64,000 nucleotides of DNA from Ideonella benzenivorans (GTDB lineage: Bacteria; Pseudomonadota; Gammaproteobacteria; Burkholderiales; Burkholderiaceae_C). The position numbers were made by a program, and so were the translations under genes. Positions 8,796 to 17,729 of this stretch are shown here, piece by piece. Position 1 is the first letter of the stretch. Each line of letters begins with the position of its first letter. Location of the stretch: contig NZ_JAGWCB010000012.1 of the NCBI RefSeq assembly GCF_020387415.1, positions 620,001-684,000 on the forward strand. Reading direction: 5' to 3'. The notes under the pieces were generated by a model. It saw only the letters and a list, made by a program, of their open reading frames with translations. It was not told where the DNA came from and searched no databases.

Positions 8796-9992
8796 TCAGT
8801 CGGTCTGCAGCTGCCGGGCGGCCGTCATCGACTTGAGCGCCGCGCGGTTGACCTCGCCCGGGGACAGCAGCATCGCCCCGGCGGCCTCGGCGATGTCCAG
8901 GGGCAGCTCGGATTCCACCGCACGGGCCACGGCCAGCGGCAGGCTGTACGGCCCCTCGTTCTGAGCCAGGGTCTGGGCCACGCCATCCCCCACCGGCAGG
9001 CTGCCCAGCAGGCGGTCGAAAGGCTGCCCCAGCATGCGGTCCAGCAGCGAGAACACGCCGCAGATGAAGGCCTCGCCCGCGGCGCTGCTGTCCCCCTGGG
9101 CACGCAGCAGCTCCTCCATCAACAGGCCACGGCGCACTGCCAGCTGCATCAGCGGCTTGAGGTTGGGGTCGTCCACGGCGTTGGTGACCAGCAGCGCCAG
9201 CCAGCGCTTCAGGCGCTGGTAGCCCAGGATCATGATCGCGTGCTGGAAGGAGTTGATCTCGACCGACAGACCGAAGGCGGGCGAGTTGATCAGCCGCATC
9301 AGCCGGAAGGCCAGCGTCGGATCGCCGCGCAGCGCGTCCTCCAGCCGGTTGACCGGCTCCTCGCGGTCCACCCGCTGGATCAGGTCCATGACGATCTGCA
9401 CGCTCGGCGGCACGTCCTTGCGGGGCGCATCGGCCCCGGGGTGTTCGCCCAGCGGCCAGCCCTGCACCGCCAGCGCACCGCGGCGCAGGCTGTCGCCGGC
9501 CTGCGCCGGCGTGGTGGCGCCCGCCTGCACCCAGGGGGTGTGCCGGGCCGCACCGCTGGCCGGCGCATCGCCATGGCGGCGGTCGTCGGCCACATCCACG
9601 ATGACATGGCGAAACCGCGCCAGCAGCTCCGGCGGCAGCGGGCTCAGCGGCCGGCCCTTGAGGGCCATCGCCTGCCCGGCCTGGGCCCGGGCCTCAAGGC
9701 GCTGCACCCAGACCGCGTCGGCGGCCAGGAAGGCCGGCACCTCGAGCACCAGATGATCCGGCCGCTCGGCGTCGAGCAGGCCGGCCAGCAAGGACTCGCT
9801 GGTGGGGCTCAGACACAGCGGGCCGTTCTCGGCTGGCCAGGCCTCGGCCAGCAGGGCCAGCACGTCGGCGGCCAGGGTGGCCGGCACCTCCGGCAGGGGG
9901 TGCAGGGTCAGACGGCCCATCAGGGGCTGGCCGCGCGCGCCGAACAGCGCGCCACAGCCCAGCCACAGGTGATCAAGCACCGAAGCGTTCAT
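8796..9992 (-). CDS. HDOD-domain signalling protein with degenerate EAL half
   Basis: This 398-residue protein matches the two-part architecture often called EAL and modified HD-GYP. The C-terminal half (about 200-395) is an HDOD domain, seen from VQIVMDLIQRVD, ALRGDPTLAFRLMRLINSPAF, ILGYQRLKRWLAL and EAFICGVFSLLDRMLG. The N-terminal half (1-190) has the spacing of an EAL domain but no EAL motif or metal ligands, so it should not hydrolyse c-di-GMP. Such proteins act as scaffolds or regulators of motility and biofilm. It starts 15 nt after flgL on the same strand and is therefore probably the last gene of the flgB-L transcript. Confidence 0.82.
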   Translation of the reverse strand: MNASVLDHLWLGCGALFGARGQPLMGRLTLHPLPEVPATLAADVLALLAEAWPAENGPLCLSPTSESLLAGLLDAERPDHLVLEVPAFLAADAVWVQRLEARAQAGQAMALKGRPLSPLPPELLARFRHVIVDVADDRRHGDAPASGAARHTPWVQAGATTPAQAGDSLRRGALAVQGWPLGEHPGADAPRKDVPPSVQIVMDLIQRVDREEPVNRLEDALRGDPTLAFRLMRLINSPAFGLSVEINSFQHAIMILGYQRLKRWLALLVTNAVDDPNLKPLMQLAVRRGLLMEELLRAQGDSSAAGEAFICGVFSLLDRMLGQPFDRLLGSLPVGDGVAQTLAQNEGPYSLPLAVARAVESELPLDIAEAAGAMLLSPGEVNRAALKSMTAARQLQTD

Positions 9993-10007
9993 CGAGGGTT
10001 CCCTGGT

Positions 10008-11207
10008 TCATTTGATGTAGTCGAACATCGACATCTTCTGCAGCGAGGCATAGGTCTGCAGGGCAGCGCTGTAATTGGTCTGCTGGTTCTGGAAGTCCGA
10101 GATGGCCTTGACCATGTCCAGGTCCTCGGCCGCCGAGCGGGTGCCCTCGGCATAGTCCTTCAGGTCCGCCACGCGCCCGGTGACGCCGTCGATGCGGTTG
10201 AGGATCTCACCGGCCAGGCTGCGGGTGCCCTGCAACTGGCCGGCGGACGCATCCAGGTCGCGCAGGCCCGACTGCACCGTCTGCGTCACCTCGGCACCGC
10301 TCTTGGCAGGGTCCTTCAGGCCGGCGATGATCTTGTCGAGTGCATCAAAGGCCGACAGCTGGGGCTGGGAAGGGGTGACCTTGAAGGTGTCCCCATTGAC
10401 CGGGGCGCCGCTGACGGTGGTGGCCATGCCGTCGAACTCGATCGCCTTGCCGGTCTCGTAGGGCGCGCCCGAGACGGCGAACGAGCCGTCCTTGCGCATC
10501 ACGTCGTAGGTGGTGGTGGTGCCGGAGACATTGAACTGGATCGTGTAGTCCATGTCGGCATCGGCCGGCACCTGGGAGGGATCGGTCACCCGGCCGGCGT
10601 CGATCCAGGCGTTCGCGCTGTTGCTGCTGGTGACGAACACACCGTTGCCGCTGGGGGCCGACAACCAGGTCTTGTCACCGTCGAAGGTCAGCGGCAGGGC
10701 CTCGTCCGAGGCCACCTGCACCTCGCCGCCGATGCCCACGTAGGCCACGCCGCCCGGACGGTCCACGAAGGGAGGCTGGGTGGCGCCCTGGCCGGCGAAC
10801 ACATAGCCACCGGCGCCATCGCCCCGGTTGGCCACGCTCAGCAACTGCTTGCGGATTTCGGTGAGCTGGTTGGCCACGTCCTGGCGCTGGGCGGCACTGT
10901 AGCTGGCGTTGCCGGCCGCCACCGTCAGCTCGCGGGCCTGCTGGATCAGCTCGGTGGCATCGCCCAGCGCCGACTCGGTCAGCGTCATGGAGTTCTTGCT
11001 GGCATCCACCGCGCGCTGGGTGGCGTCGGCCCGCTGCATCATCGCGCGGGCGCGCTCGGCACGCGCCGCGGCGGCCGGGTCGTCGCTGGGGGCCAGCACC
11101 CGCTTCTTGCTCGTGAGGCGCTGCTGCGCCATGCTCAGCTCGTACTGGCGGTTCTGCAGGTTGTCCACCGAGGCGGCGTAGGCATTGGCGGTGGTGATGC
11201 GGGTCAT
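10008..11207 (-). CDS. flgL: Flagellar hook-filament junction protein FlgL (HAP3)
   Basis: This 399-residue protein forms the second junction ring between hook and filament. The N-terminal coiled region (RITTANAYAASVDNLQNRQYE, then LTSKKRVLAPSDDPAAAARA) and the C-terminal D0-like helix (NYSAALQTYASLQKMSMFDYIK) are typical of the flagellin/FlgL fold. The central variable domain carries repeats with DGSFAVSG-like strands. GGGAG lies 11 nt before the ATG. It follows flgK by 29 nt and precedes the HDOD gene, at the 3' end of the flgB-L operon. Confidence 0.97.
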   Translation of the reverse strand: MTRITTANAYAASVDNLQNRQYELSMAQQRLTSKKRVLAPSDDPAAAARAERARAMMQRADATQRAVDASKNSMTLTESALGDATELIQQARELTVAAGNASYSAAQRQDVANQLTEIRKQLLSVANRGDGAGGYVFAGQGATQPPFVDRPGGVAYVGIGGEVQVASDEALPLTFDGDKTWLSAPSGNGVFVTSSNSANAWIDAGRVTDPSQVPADADMDYTIQFNVSGTTTTYDVMRKDGSFAVSGAPYETGKAIEFDGMATTVSGAPVNGDTFKVTPSQPQLSAFDALDKIIAGLKDPAKSGAEVTQTVQSGLRDLDASAGQLQGTRSLAGEILNRIDGVTGRVADLKDYAEGTRSAAEDLDMVKAISDFQNQQTNYSAALQTYASLQKMSMFDYIK

Positions 11208-11236
11208 CGCTCATTACTCCCTGTCGTGAAGTGCGC

Positions 11237-13201
11237 TCAACGGCCCAGCTGCAGCATGGTGTCGAAGATGGACTGGGCCACCTGCAGGACCTTGGCCGAA
11301 GCCTGGTAGGCCTGCTGGAACTGGATCAGCTTGGAAGCCTCCTCGTCCAGATTGACGCCCGAGGTGGAGGCCAGTGAAGACTCGGCATCCGACTGGCTGG
11401 CCTTGGAGATGGCAGCCGCGGACTTGGCGCTCTGCGTCCGCACGCCCACGTCGGCCATGGTGGCGGCATAGGCATCGGTCACGGTGGCACCGTCGGCCAA
11501 GGAGCCATCGCTGCGCTGATAGCGGCCGACAAAGGCCTCGTCGCGCAGCGCGGCCATGGCCAGCGCATTGCCGTTGTTGCTGGCCGGGAAGGTCGTCTTG
11601 GCCACCTGGATCGTGTCGCCGCTGGCCGGCACGCCGTTCAGGCTCAGCGCGAAGCCGTTCAGGCTGATCGGCTGGCCGGCCGTCCAGGTGCCGGTGCCGC
11701 TGCTGACCACGGTGTTGGTGCTGTCGGTCAGGGTCCAGGTGTAGTCGCCGGTGCCACTGGTGAAGCTGATGTTGGCGGTCTGCGTCGGGTCGATGGCGCT
11801 GCTGGTCACCTTGAGCAGATCGACCGAGGCCGTGCCGGTGTTGGCCGTGCCCAGGGTGGCGGTGACCGGCGAGGCCGCGGCGATGCCCGCCACGTCGTCC
11901 AGCGCGCGGGTCATGCCCCCGGCGGCGGCGGCCACCGGTTGCAGCCGGAAGCTGTCACCGGGCTGCAGGTCCGGCGAGCCGACGCTGAGCTTGAAGCCGT
12001 CCACGGTGTCACCGTCGTGGATGGTGCGGGCCAGGCCGTCGGACAGCCGGGTCAGCGTGTACTGGCCGGCCACGCCGCTGCCATCGGGCCGCAGGTCGTA
12101 ATCGCTGGCCTGCAGCTGGCTGGCATCGGTGATGGACAAGGACACCGAGGCCAGGTAGTTCCCGCTGGCGTCCTTGGCATTGTTCTGATTGGCCTTGGCC
12201 ACCGGCGCCCCGATCGTGAACAGGGGCGAGCCGGCGCTCGGCGGATCCCGCAGGTCCAGGCCCAGGGCCTGCACATCGTTCACCTTGGAGGCGAAAGCCA
12301 TGGCCATCTGGCCGACCTGGTTGCGCGCGTCCACCAGATCCTCGTTCTGGAAGGCCATCAGGCCCGCCATCGAGCCGCCGCCCAGCTGGTCGGCGCGCAG
12401 GGCCATGGTCTGCCCGCCGGGCAGGCTCATCGACAGCGCGCTGCGGCTGGTGTCGTCAGGGTCCTGCGTGACCTGCAGCTGCGAGGCCTGGTTGCCCAGC
12501 ACCAGGCTCTGGCCGCTGCCCACGAAGACGCTGATCGTGCCGTCCGAGGCCGACAGGGTGCTGACCTGGATGATGGCGCTCATCTGCTTGATGAGCTGGT
12601 CGCGCTGGTCCAGCAGGTCATTGGGCTTCTGGTCCACGCCGTTGTTGGCGGCGATCTGCTGGTTGATCTTGGCCACCTGGGCGGCATAGCCGTTCAGGGT
12701 GTCGGCGGTGGTCTTCAGGTCGGCGGTGACGCCCTGCTGCAGGATGTCCAGGCGGTCCGACGCGGTGCGGAACCGCGCGGCCACGTCCGCGGCGCGGGCC
12801 AGCAGCACCTGGCGCGCCGAACTGTCAGCCGGGCTGTTGGCCAGGTCGACGGCCGCGTTCATGAAATCCCCCATGGCATAGCCCAGGCCCTGCTCGCCGG
12901 CGGGGAACAGCTTCTCGAGCTCCTGCAGCTGGCTGCTGCGGGTGTCGTCCTTGGCCTGCAGGGCGGCAGCGGCCGTGGCCTGCATGCTCAGAAAGGCGTC
13001 ATGGGCGCGGGTCACGTTGACGACGTTGACGCCCTTGCCGAAGAAGCCCGAGCCGGTGAACTGGCCCACGGCCGTCTCCAGCTCGGCCTGCTGGCGCGAA
13101 TAGCCTTTGACGCTGGCATTCGCGATGTTGTGCCCCGTCACGTCCAGCGAGGCGGTGGCGGCAAACATGCCGCGCATCCCGATGCTCATCAAGGAAGACA
13201 T
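11237..13201 (-). CDS. flgK: Flagellar hook-associated protein FlgK (HAP1)
   Basis: This 654-residue protein forms the first junction ring on the hook. The N-terminus has the axial-protein signature LMSIGMRGMFAATASLDVTGHNIANASVKGYSRQ in shortened form (GHNIANASVKGYSRQ near residue 28). The C-terminus ends in the expected amphipathic helix (EASKLIQFQQAYQASAKVLQ, IFDTMLQLGR). The middle is a long Ser/Thr/Ala-rich region, a little longer than enterobacterial FlgK (about 550). GGAG lies close upstream of the ATG. It lies 27 nt after flgJ and 29 nt before flgL; export is by the flagellar type III system with FlgN as the likely chaperone. Confidence 0.97.
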   Translation of the reverse strand: MSSLMSIGMRGMFAATASLDVTGHNIANASVKGYSRQQAELETAVGQFTGSGFFGKGVNVVNVTRAHDAFLSMQATAAAALQAKDDTRSSQLQELEKLFPAGEQGLGYAMGDFMNAAVDLANSPADSSARQVLLARAADVAARFRTASDRLDILQQGVTADLKTTADTLNGYAAQVAKINQQIAANNGVDQKPNDLLDQRDQLIKQMSAIIQVSTLSASDGTISVFVGSGQSLVLGNQASQLQVTQDPDDTSRSALSMSLPGGQTMALRADQLGGGSMAGLMAFQNEDLVDARNQVGQMAMAFASKVNDVQALGLDLRDPPSAGSPLFTIGAPVAKANQNNAKDASGNYLASVSLSITDASQLQASDYDLRPDGSGVAGQYTLTRLSDGLARTIHDGDTVDGFKLSVGSPDLQPGDSFRLQPVAAAAGGMTRALDDVAGIAAASPVTATLGTANTGTASVDLLKVTSSAIDPTQTANISFTSGTGDYTWTLTDSTNTVVSSGTGTWTAGQPISLNGFALSLNGVPASGDTIQVAKTTFPASNNGNALAMAALRDEAFVGRYQRSDGSLADGATVTDAYAATMADVGVRTQSAKSAAAISKASQSDAESSLASTSGVNLDEEASKLIQFQQAYQASAKVLQVAQSIFDTMLQLGR

Positions 13202-13228
13202 GGTGGGCTCCGGTCCGGTTCAGGCCGT

Positions 13229-14116
13229 TCAGGCCTGCAGGCTGCGTTGCAGCCGCAGGGTGGTGTTGATGACGCGGCCCAGCTTGTCGGCATAGGCGGG
13301 GTCGGTGGCATAGCCGGCCTTTTGCAGGCCATGGGCGAAGGCGTGGGCGTTGTTGCCCGCCGCCACCACCTTCTGGTAGCGCGGGTTGTTGGCCATCAGC
13401 TTGGCGTAGTCGGCAAACGACTCGGCATAGCTGCCGTAGGCCCGGAACTTCTGCACCACCTTGCGCGCCACGCCGCCGATGTACTCGGTGGTGGAGACAT
13501 CGGTGGTGGGACCGGTCCAGTTGGCGCCGGCCTTGATGCCGAACAGGTTGTGGGCCGAGCTGCCGTCCGCGTTCTTGATCTCCTTGCGCCCCCAGCCCGT
13601 CTCATGCGCGGCCTGGGCCAGCATGAACGAGGCCGGGATGCCGCTGGCCGCCTCGGCCGCCTGGGCGGCCTCCTGGTGCTGCTGCACGAAGTTGGCGGCG
13701 GCCTGCTGGGGCGGGCGCACCGGGGCGTTCGGCTGGGCCAGGTCGACCGGCGTGGTGTTGGCCGTGTCGGCCTTGGCCGCGACCGGCTGGGTGGCCGCCT
13801 GCATCTGCTTTTCCATCTGCCGGGCGATCACGTCGGCCAGGCCGCCAGGGCGGCCGGCCAGCTTGGTGGCCCACTGGCTGTCCAGCATCTCGGCGCCCAG
13901 CTTGGAGGCGTCGTTGTCCATGCCGTCCTCGTTCTTGGTCGCCTCGCGCATGGACTTCAGCAGCTGCTGCATGAACAGCGTCTCGAACTGCTTGGCGGCC
14001 TCCTTGGCCGCGACCTTCGGATCCTGGGCGGCACGCGCGCGCAGCGCCTCCAGCCCGCGGGAATCGCCCAGACCGGCGCTGGCGCCGACGAGCGAGGATG
14101 TGGTGGCTGCAACCAT
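13229..14116 (-). CDS. flgJ: Flagellar rod cap and peptidoglycan hydrolase FlgJ
   Basis: This 295-residue protein has two parts. The rod-capping domain (about 20-105) includes KQFETLFMQQLLKSMREAT. The C-terminal glucosaminidase domain (about 145-295) has the catalytic glutamate E172 in AHETGWGR, then NLFGIKAG and a TTEYIGG segment. It locally opens the murein and helps polymerise the rod in the periplasm. A Pro/Ala/Gln-rich linker joins the parts. Its ATG overlaps the TGA of flgI by one base (TGATG), a coupling typical of this operon. Length matches dual-domain beta/gammaproteobacterial FlgJ (about 310). Confidence 0.97.
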   Translation of the reverse strand: MVAATTSSLVGASAGLGDSRGLEALRARAAQDPKVAAKEAAKQFETLFMQQLLKSMREATKNEDGMDNDASKLGAEMLDSQWATKLAGRPGGLADVIARQMEKQMQAATQPVAAKADTANTTPVDLAQPNAPVRPPQQAAANFVQQHQEAAQAAEAASGIPASFMLAQAAHETGWGRKEIKNADGSSAHNLFGIKAGANWTGPTTDVSTTEYIGGVARKVVQKFRAYGSYAESFADYAKLMANNPRYQKVVAAGNNAHAFAHGLQKAGYATDPAYADKLGRVINTTLRLQRSLQA

Positions 14117-15246
14117 CAGATCACCTCCAGTTCCGCCTGCAGCGAGCCGGCGGCCTTCATGGCCTGCAGGATGGCCAGCAGGTCCTGCGGCGTCGCGCCC
14201 AGGGCGTTGAGCGCCTTGACCACGTCGGCCAGCTGGGCCCCGGCCGGCAGTTGGATCAACGAGCCGCCCTGCTGCTGCACCGAGATGTCGGTCTTCTGGG
14301 TCACGGTGGTCTGGCCGTTGGACAGCGGACCCGGCTGGCTGACCTGCGGCGTCTGGCTGATCGTCACCGTCAGGCTGCCGTGCGCCACGGCGCAGGGCGC
14401 CAGCTGCACCGCCTGGTTGAGCACGATGGAGCCGGTACGCGGGTTCAGCACGACCTTGGCCGCCGGCTTGGACAGCTCCAGCGGCAGGTCCTCGATGTCG
14501 GCCAGAAAGGACACCCGCAGGTCGGGTTCCCGCGGCGCTCGCACGCGGACCACGCGGCCGTCCATGGCCTGGGCCGTGCCCTGGCCCTTGGCGCGGTTGA
14601 TGGCATTGGCCACCGCACGGGCGGTGGAGAAGTCCGCGGCGTTCAGGTCCAGCTGCAGCACATCGCCCATCTGCAGCGGCGTGGGCACGGCGCGCTCCAC
14701 GGAGGCGCCCTGCGGCACACGGCCACCGCTCAGGTGGTTGATCTGCACCTTGGAGCCACCGGCCGACGCGCCGGCACCGCCAACGATCAGGTTGCCCTGG
14801 GCCACGGCATAGACCTCGCCGTCGGCGCCCTTGAGCGGCGTGGCGATCAGCGTGCCGCCGCGCAGGCTCTTGGCATTGCCCACCGAGGAAACGGTCACAT
14901 CGATGGACTGGCCGGGCTGGGCGAAGGGCGGCAGCTCGGCGGTGACCATCACCGCCGCGACGTTCTTGAGCTGCATGTTGGTGCCCGCCGGCACCGTGAT
15001 GCCGAGCTGCTGCAGCATCGAGGTCAGGCCCTGGGTCGTGAAGGGCACCTGGGTGGTCTGGTCGCCGGTGCCGTCCAGGCCCACGACCAGGCCGTAGCCG
15101 ATCAGCTGGTTGCTGCGCACCCCCTGGATGGAGGCGACTTCCTTGATGCGCTGGGAGGCCTGGGCCGGCGCCATGGCCGACACCGCGGCCAGCACGACGG
15201 CCAGTGGGCCGAGGAGGCGGAGGATGCGGTGTGTGAGAGTGGTCAT
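14116..15246 (-). CDS. flgI: Flagellar P-ring protein FlgI
   Basis: This 376-residue periplasmic protein builds the P ring in the peptidoglycan layer. It has a Sec signal peptide (cleavage after AQA at residue 30) followed by the canonical mature start [20 protein letters not shown]. Other family motifs are [33 protein letters not shown] and [11 protein letters not shown], and the C-terminus has [19 protein letters not shown]. It stops at the start codon of flgJ. The gap to flgH is 53 nt. No strong Shine-Dalgarno sequence is visible at the ATG. Confidence 0.98.
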   Translation of the reverse strand: MTTLTHRILRLLGPLAVVLAAVSAMAPAQASQRIKEVASIQGVRSNQLIGYGLVVGLDGTGDQTTQVPFTTQGLTSMLQQLGITVPAGTNMQLKNVAAVMVTAELPPFAQPGQSIDVTVSSVGNAKSLRGGTLIATPLKGADGEVYAVAQGNLIVGGAGASAGGSKVQINHLSGGRVPQGASVERAVPTPLQMGDVLQLDLNAADFSTARAVANAINRAKGQGTAQAMDGRVVRVRAPREPDLRVSFLADIEDLPLELSKPAAKVVLNPRTGSIVLNQAVQLAPCAVAHGSLTVTISQTPQVSQPGPLSNGQTTVTQKTDISVQQQGGSLIQLPAGAQLADVVKALNALGATPQDLLAILQAMKAAGSLQAELEVI

Positions 15247-15299
15247 GGCGTCGAACAGAGAAATCCGGGAGGAGTCCCTGTCGACGATTCTGGAAAACT

Positions 15300-16019
15300 T
15301 TAGATCGGCAGAAGATTCAAAAAGAATCGGCCGAGCCAGCCTATTCCCTGCGTATCCGCCATCTGACCTTCCCCCTTGTGCTGCACACGCACGTTGGCGA
15401 TGCGTGCGCTCTGCACCACGTTGCCGGTCTGGATGGCCCGCGGATCGACCTCGCCGGTGAAGCGCAGGGTGTCGACGTTGTGGTTCACCCCCACCTGCTT
15501 TTCACCAGCCACCATCAGGTGCCCGTTGGGCAGCACGCCGATCACGCTGGCGGTGATGGTGCCGGAAAAGTCGTTGCTGGTGTCGGTGCTGCCCTTGCCT
15601 TCGAAGGTGTTGCTGCTGTCGCCCTTGGCCGAGAGCTTGCCCAGCCAGCCGGCATTGACGAAGGGCGCCGCGCTGACCGAGCCGTCGACCGCCCCCTTCT
15701 TGCCCAGCGTGCTGGTCGCGCTCTGGCTGGCACTGACCCGCTCGACGATCTGCACCGTCAGCGTGTCCCCCACATGGCGGGCCCGGTAGTCTTCGAACAG
15801 TGGCCGGTACTGGGCCGCCTGGTAGATGCCGCCGTTGACCCCAGCCTGTTCGGGCGGGGCCACGGGCAACGGCTGCGGCGCCTGCCAGGCCAGTGGCCCG
15901 CTGGCCGGCAGCGCCGGTGCGGTAGCGGTCGGGAACTGCACCTCCGGCACCGGGTAAGGCGTGGTGCAGGCGGCCAGGGCGGCGCAGGCCGTGGCGGCCA
16001 GCATGAGTCGGGTGGACAT
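15300..16019 (-). CDS. flgH: Flagellar L-ring lipoprotein FlgH
   Basis: This 239-residue outer-membrane lipoprotein builds the L ring. The N-terminal signal has a lipobox with the lipidated cysteine at C18 (LAAC). Family motifs include [20 protein letters not shown], the STLGKKG region, [28 protein letters not shown] and the C-terminal [21 protein letters not shown] precedes the ATG by 6-7 nt. It lies 56 nt after flgG and 53 nt before flgI on the same strand. Confidence 0.98.
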   Translation of the reverse strand: MSTRLMLAATACAALAACTTPYPVPEVQFPTATAPALPASGPLAWQAPQPLPVAPPEQAGVNGGIYQAAQYRPLFEDYRARHVGDTLTVQIVERVSASQSATSTLGKKGAVDGSVSAAPFVNAGWLGKLSAKGDSSNTFEGKGSTDTSNDFSGTITASVIGVLPNGHLMVAGEKQVGVNHNVDTLRFTGEVDPRAIQTGNVVQSARIANVRVQHKGEGQMADTQGIGWLGRFFLNLLPI

Positions 16020-16075
16020 GATCGTCTCCTCGGCCCGGCTGCGGCGGCAGGCTCAGGCCTGTGCGGGTGGCGTGC

Positions 16076-16858
16076 TTACAACTGCGACAGACGCTGCAGC
16101 ATCTGGTCGGAGGTGGACACGGCCTTGGAGTTGAGTTCGTAGGCGCGCTGGGTCTGGATCATCTGCACCAGCTCCTCGACCACGTTGACGTTGCTGGTCT
16201 CGACGAAGCCCTGCTGCAGGGCGCCCAGGCCATCGGCCTGGGGCGCGCCGCTGTTGGGCGTGCCCGAGGACGCGGTCTCGGCATAGAGGTTCTGCCCCAG
16301 CGGGTCCAGCCCCTGCGGGTTGATGAAGCTGGAGATCTGGAACTGGCCGATGGTCTGCGGCGCGGTCTGGCCCGGCACGGTCACGGTCACGGTGCCGTCC
16401 GCGCCCACCGTGACGCTTTTCGCATTGGCCGGCACCGTCAGCCCCGGCTGCACCAGGTAGCCGTTGTTGGTGACGATCTGACCCTGGTTGTCCAGCTTGA
16501 ACGACCCATCGCGCGTGTAGGACGTGGTGCCGTCGGGCATCGTGATCTGGAAGAAGCCCTTGCCGTTGATGGCCACGTCCAGGTTGTTGCCCGTCTGCTG
16601 CAGGTTGCCCTGCGTGAAGTCACGGGCCGTGGCCACCGCCCGGGTGCCCAGGCCGACCTGCAAGCCGGTGGGCAGCTGGGTCTGGTCGGAACTGCTGGCG
16701 CCGGACTGGCGCAGGTTCTGGTAGATCAGGTCCTCGAACGCCGCGTGCGAGCGTTTGTAGCCGGTGGTGGCCACATTGGAGAGGTTGTTGGAGATGTGGT
16801 CCAGCTGGGTCTGCTGGGCTTCCATCCCGGATTTCGAGATCCAGAGCGATCGGAGCAT
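16076..16858 (-). CDS. flgG: Flagellar distal rod protein FlgG
   Basis: This 260-residue protein forms the distal rod. It begins [20 protein letters not shown] and has the [16 protein letters not shown] motif and the [15 protein letters not shown] motif shared by FlgG/FlgF/FlgE. The C-terminus ([20 protein letters not shown]) is characteristic of FlgG. GGGAG sits about 7 nt before the ATG. The 117-nt gap to flgF contains an intrinsic terminator (16921-16946), so flgG and downstream genes may partly depend on readthrough or on their own promoter. Confidence 0.98.
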   Translation of the reverse strand: MLRSLWISKSGMEAQQTQLDHISNNLSNVATTGYKRSHAAFEDLIYQNLRQSGASSSDQTQLPTGLQVGLGTRAVATARDFTQGNLQQTGNNLDVAINGKGFFQITMPDGTTSYTRDGSFKLDNQGQIVTNNGYLVQPGLTVPANAKSVTVGADGTVTVTVPGQTAPQTIGQFQISSFINPQGLDPLGQNLYAETASSGTPNSGAPQADGLGALQQGFVETSNVNVVEELVQMIQTQRAYELNSKAVSTSDQMLQRLSQL

Positions 16859-16920
16859 GTCGGTTCTCCCGTCAAGACGGCGTGTCGCCCATGATGGGCC
16901 GAACTGAAGGGCGGGCAGCC

Positions 16921-16946
16921 CAAGAAAAACGGGCCCAAAGGCCCGT
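16921..16946 (-). terminator. Intrinsic terminator between flgF and flgG
   Basis: Read on the minus strand, a perfect 7-bp stem (ACGGGCC/GGCCCGT) with a 4-nt loop is followed directly by TTTTTCTT. It lies 30-55 nt after the flgF stop and about 75 nt before the flgG ATG. Form and position are those of a Rho-independent terminator inside the flgB-L gene run. Confidence 0.8.
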
Positions 16947-16975
16947 GATTCCGAAGTCAGCGCCGGTCAACCGGC

Positions 16976-17704
16976 TCAGCCCGAGGTGGACAGCAGGCGC
17001 GAGGCCGACTGGTCCTGCTTTTCCGAGGTCTGCAGCAGCTTCATCTGCGCGTCGTACTGGCGGGCCGCGGAGATCATGGCCACCATGGTCTGCACCGGGC
17101 TGACGTTGGAGCCCTCCAAGGCGCCATCCTGCAGACGGGCGGCGGGGTCGGCCGGCAGATCGCCGTTGCTGCCCCGGAACAGGCCGTCCTCGCCGCGGGT
17201 CAGCGGCCCCTCGGGGGTGACCAGCTTCAGGCGGCCGATCTGCTGCGGCGGGGTGCCGGCCGTCTTGGCGCTGATCGTGCCGTCCGAGGCGATCTGCACC
17301 TCGGCGTTGGCGGGCACGGTGATAGGCCCGGCATCGCTGGCCACCGGCAGCCCGGACAGCGTCACCAGCTGGCCCTCGGCATTGACATCCAGCGCGCCGG
17401 CGCGGGTGTAGGCCTCGGTGCCGTCCAGGCCTTGCACAGCCAGCCAGGCATCGCCCTTCATCGCCACGTCCAGGTTGCGCCCGGTCGCGGTGATGCCACC
17501 GCCCGCCGCGTTGTAGCCGATCGTGGTCTCCAGTGCGTAGACGCGGGTGGACGCCCCGTCGCCGCGCACCGGCACGGCGCGAAAGGCCGCCAGCTGTTCG
17601 CGAAAGCCGGTGGTCGAGACGTTGGCCAGGTTGTGGCTGATGACCTCCTGGCGCTGCATCGCCGCTTTGGCGCCGGTCATCGTCAGGTAGATCATGCGGT
17701 CCAT
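16976..17704 (-). CDS. flgF: Flagellar proximal rod protein FlgF
   Basis: This 242-residue rod protein begins MDRMIYLTMTGAKAAMQRQE and has the HNLANVSTTGFREQ motif and NLDVAMKGDAWLAVQG, both typical of FlgF rather than FlgG. The C-terminus has EGSNVSPVQTMVAMISAARQYD. AGGAG lies 6 nt before the ATG. It follows flgE by 25 nt and is followed by an intrinsic terminator before flgG. Confidence 0.97.
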   Translation of the reverse strand: MDRMIYLTMTGAKAAMQRQEVISHNLANVSTTGFREQLAAFRAVPVRGDGASTRVYALETTIGYNAAGGGITATGRNLDVAMKGDAWLAVQGLDGTEAYTRAGALDVNAEGQLVTLSGLPVASDAGPITVPANAEVQIASDGTISAKTAGTPPQQIGRLKLVTPEGPLTRGEDGLFRGSNGDLPADPAARLQDGALEGSNVSPVQTMVAMISAARQYDAQMKLLQTSEKQDQSASRLLSTSG

Positions 17705-17729
17705 GGTCGACTCCTAGCGGTTCAGGGCG

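Noticed and set aside
8241-11309. 1022-codon plus-strand reading frame opposite the HDOD and flgL genes
   Set aside because: Antisense to recognised genes; the composition (HQRPGGVQ-type) is typical of the complementary frame of GC-rich coding DNA.
11939-14812. 957-codon plus-strand reading frame opposite flgK, flgJ and flgI
   Set aside because: It spans three well-supported flagellar genes on the other strand and has no recognisable motif.
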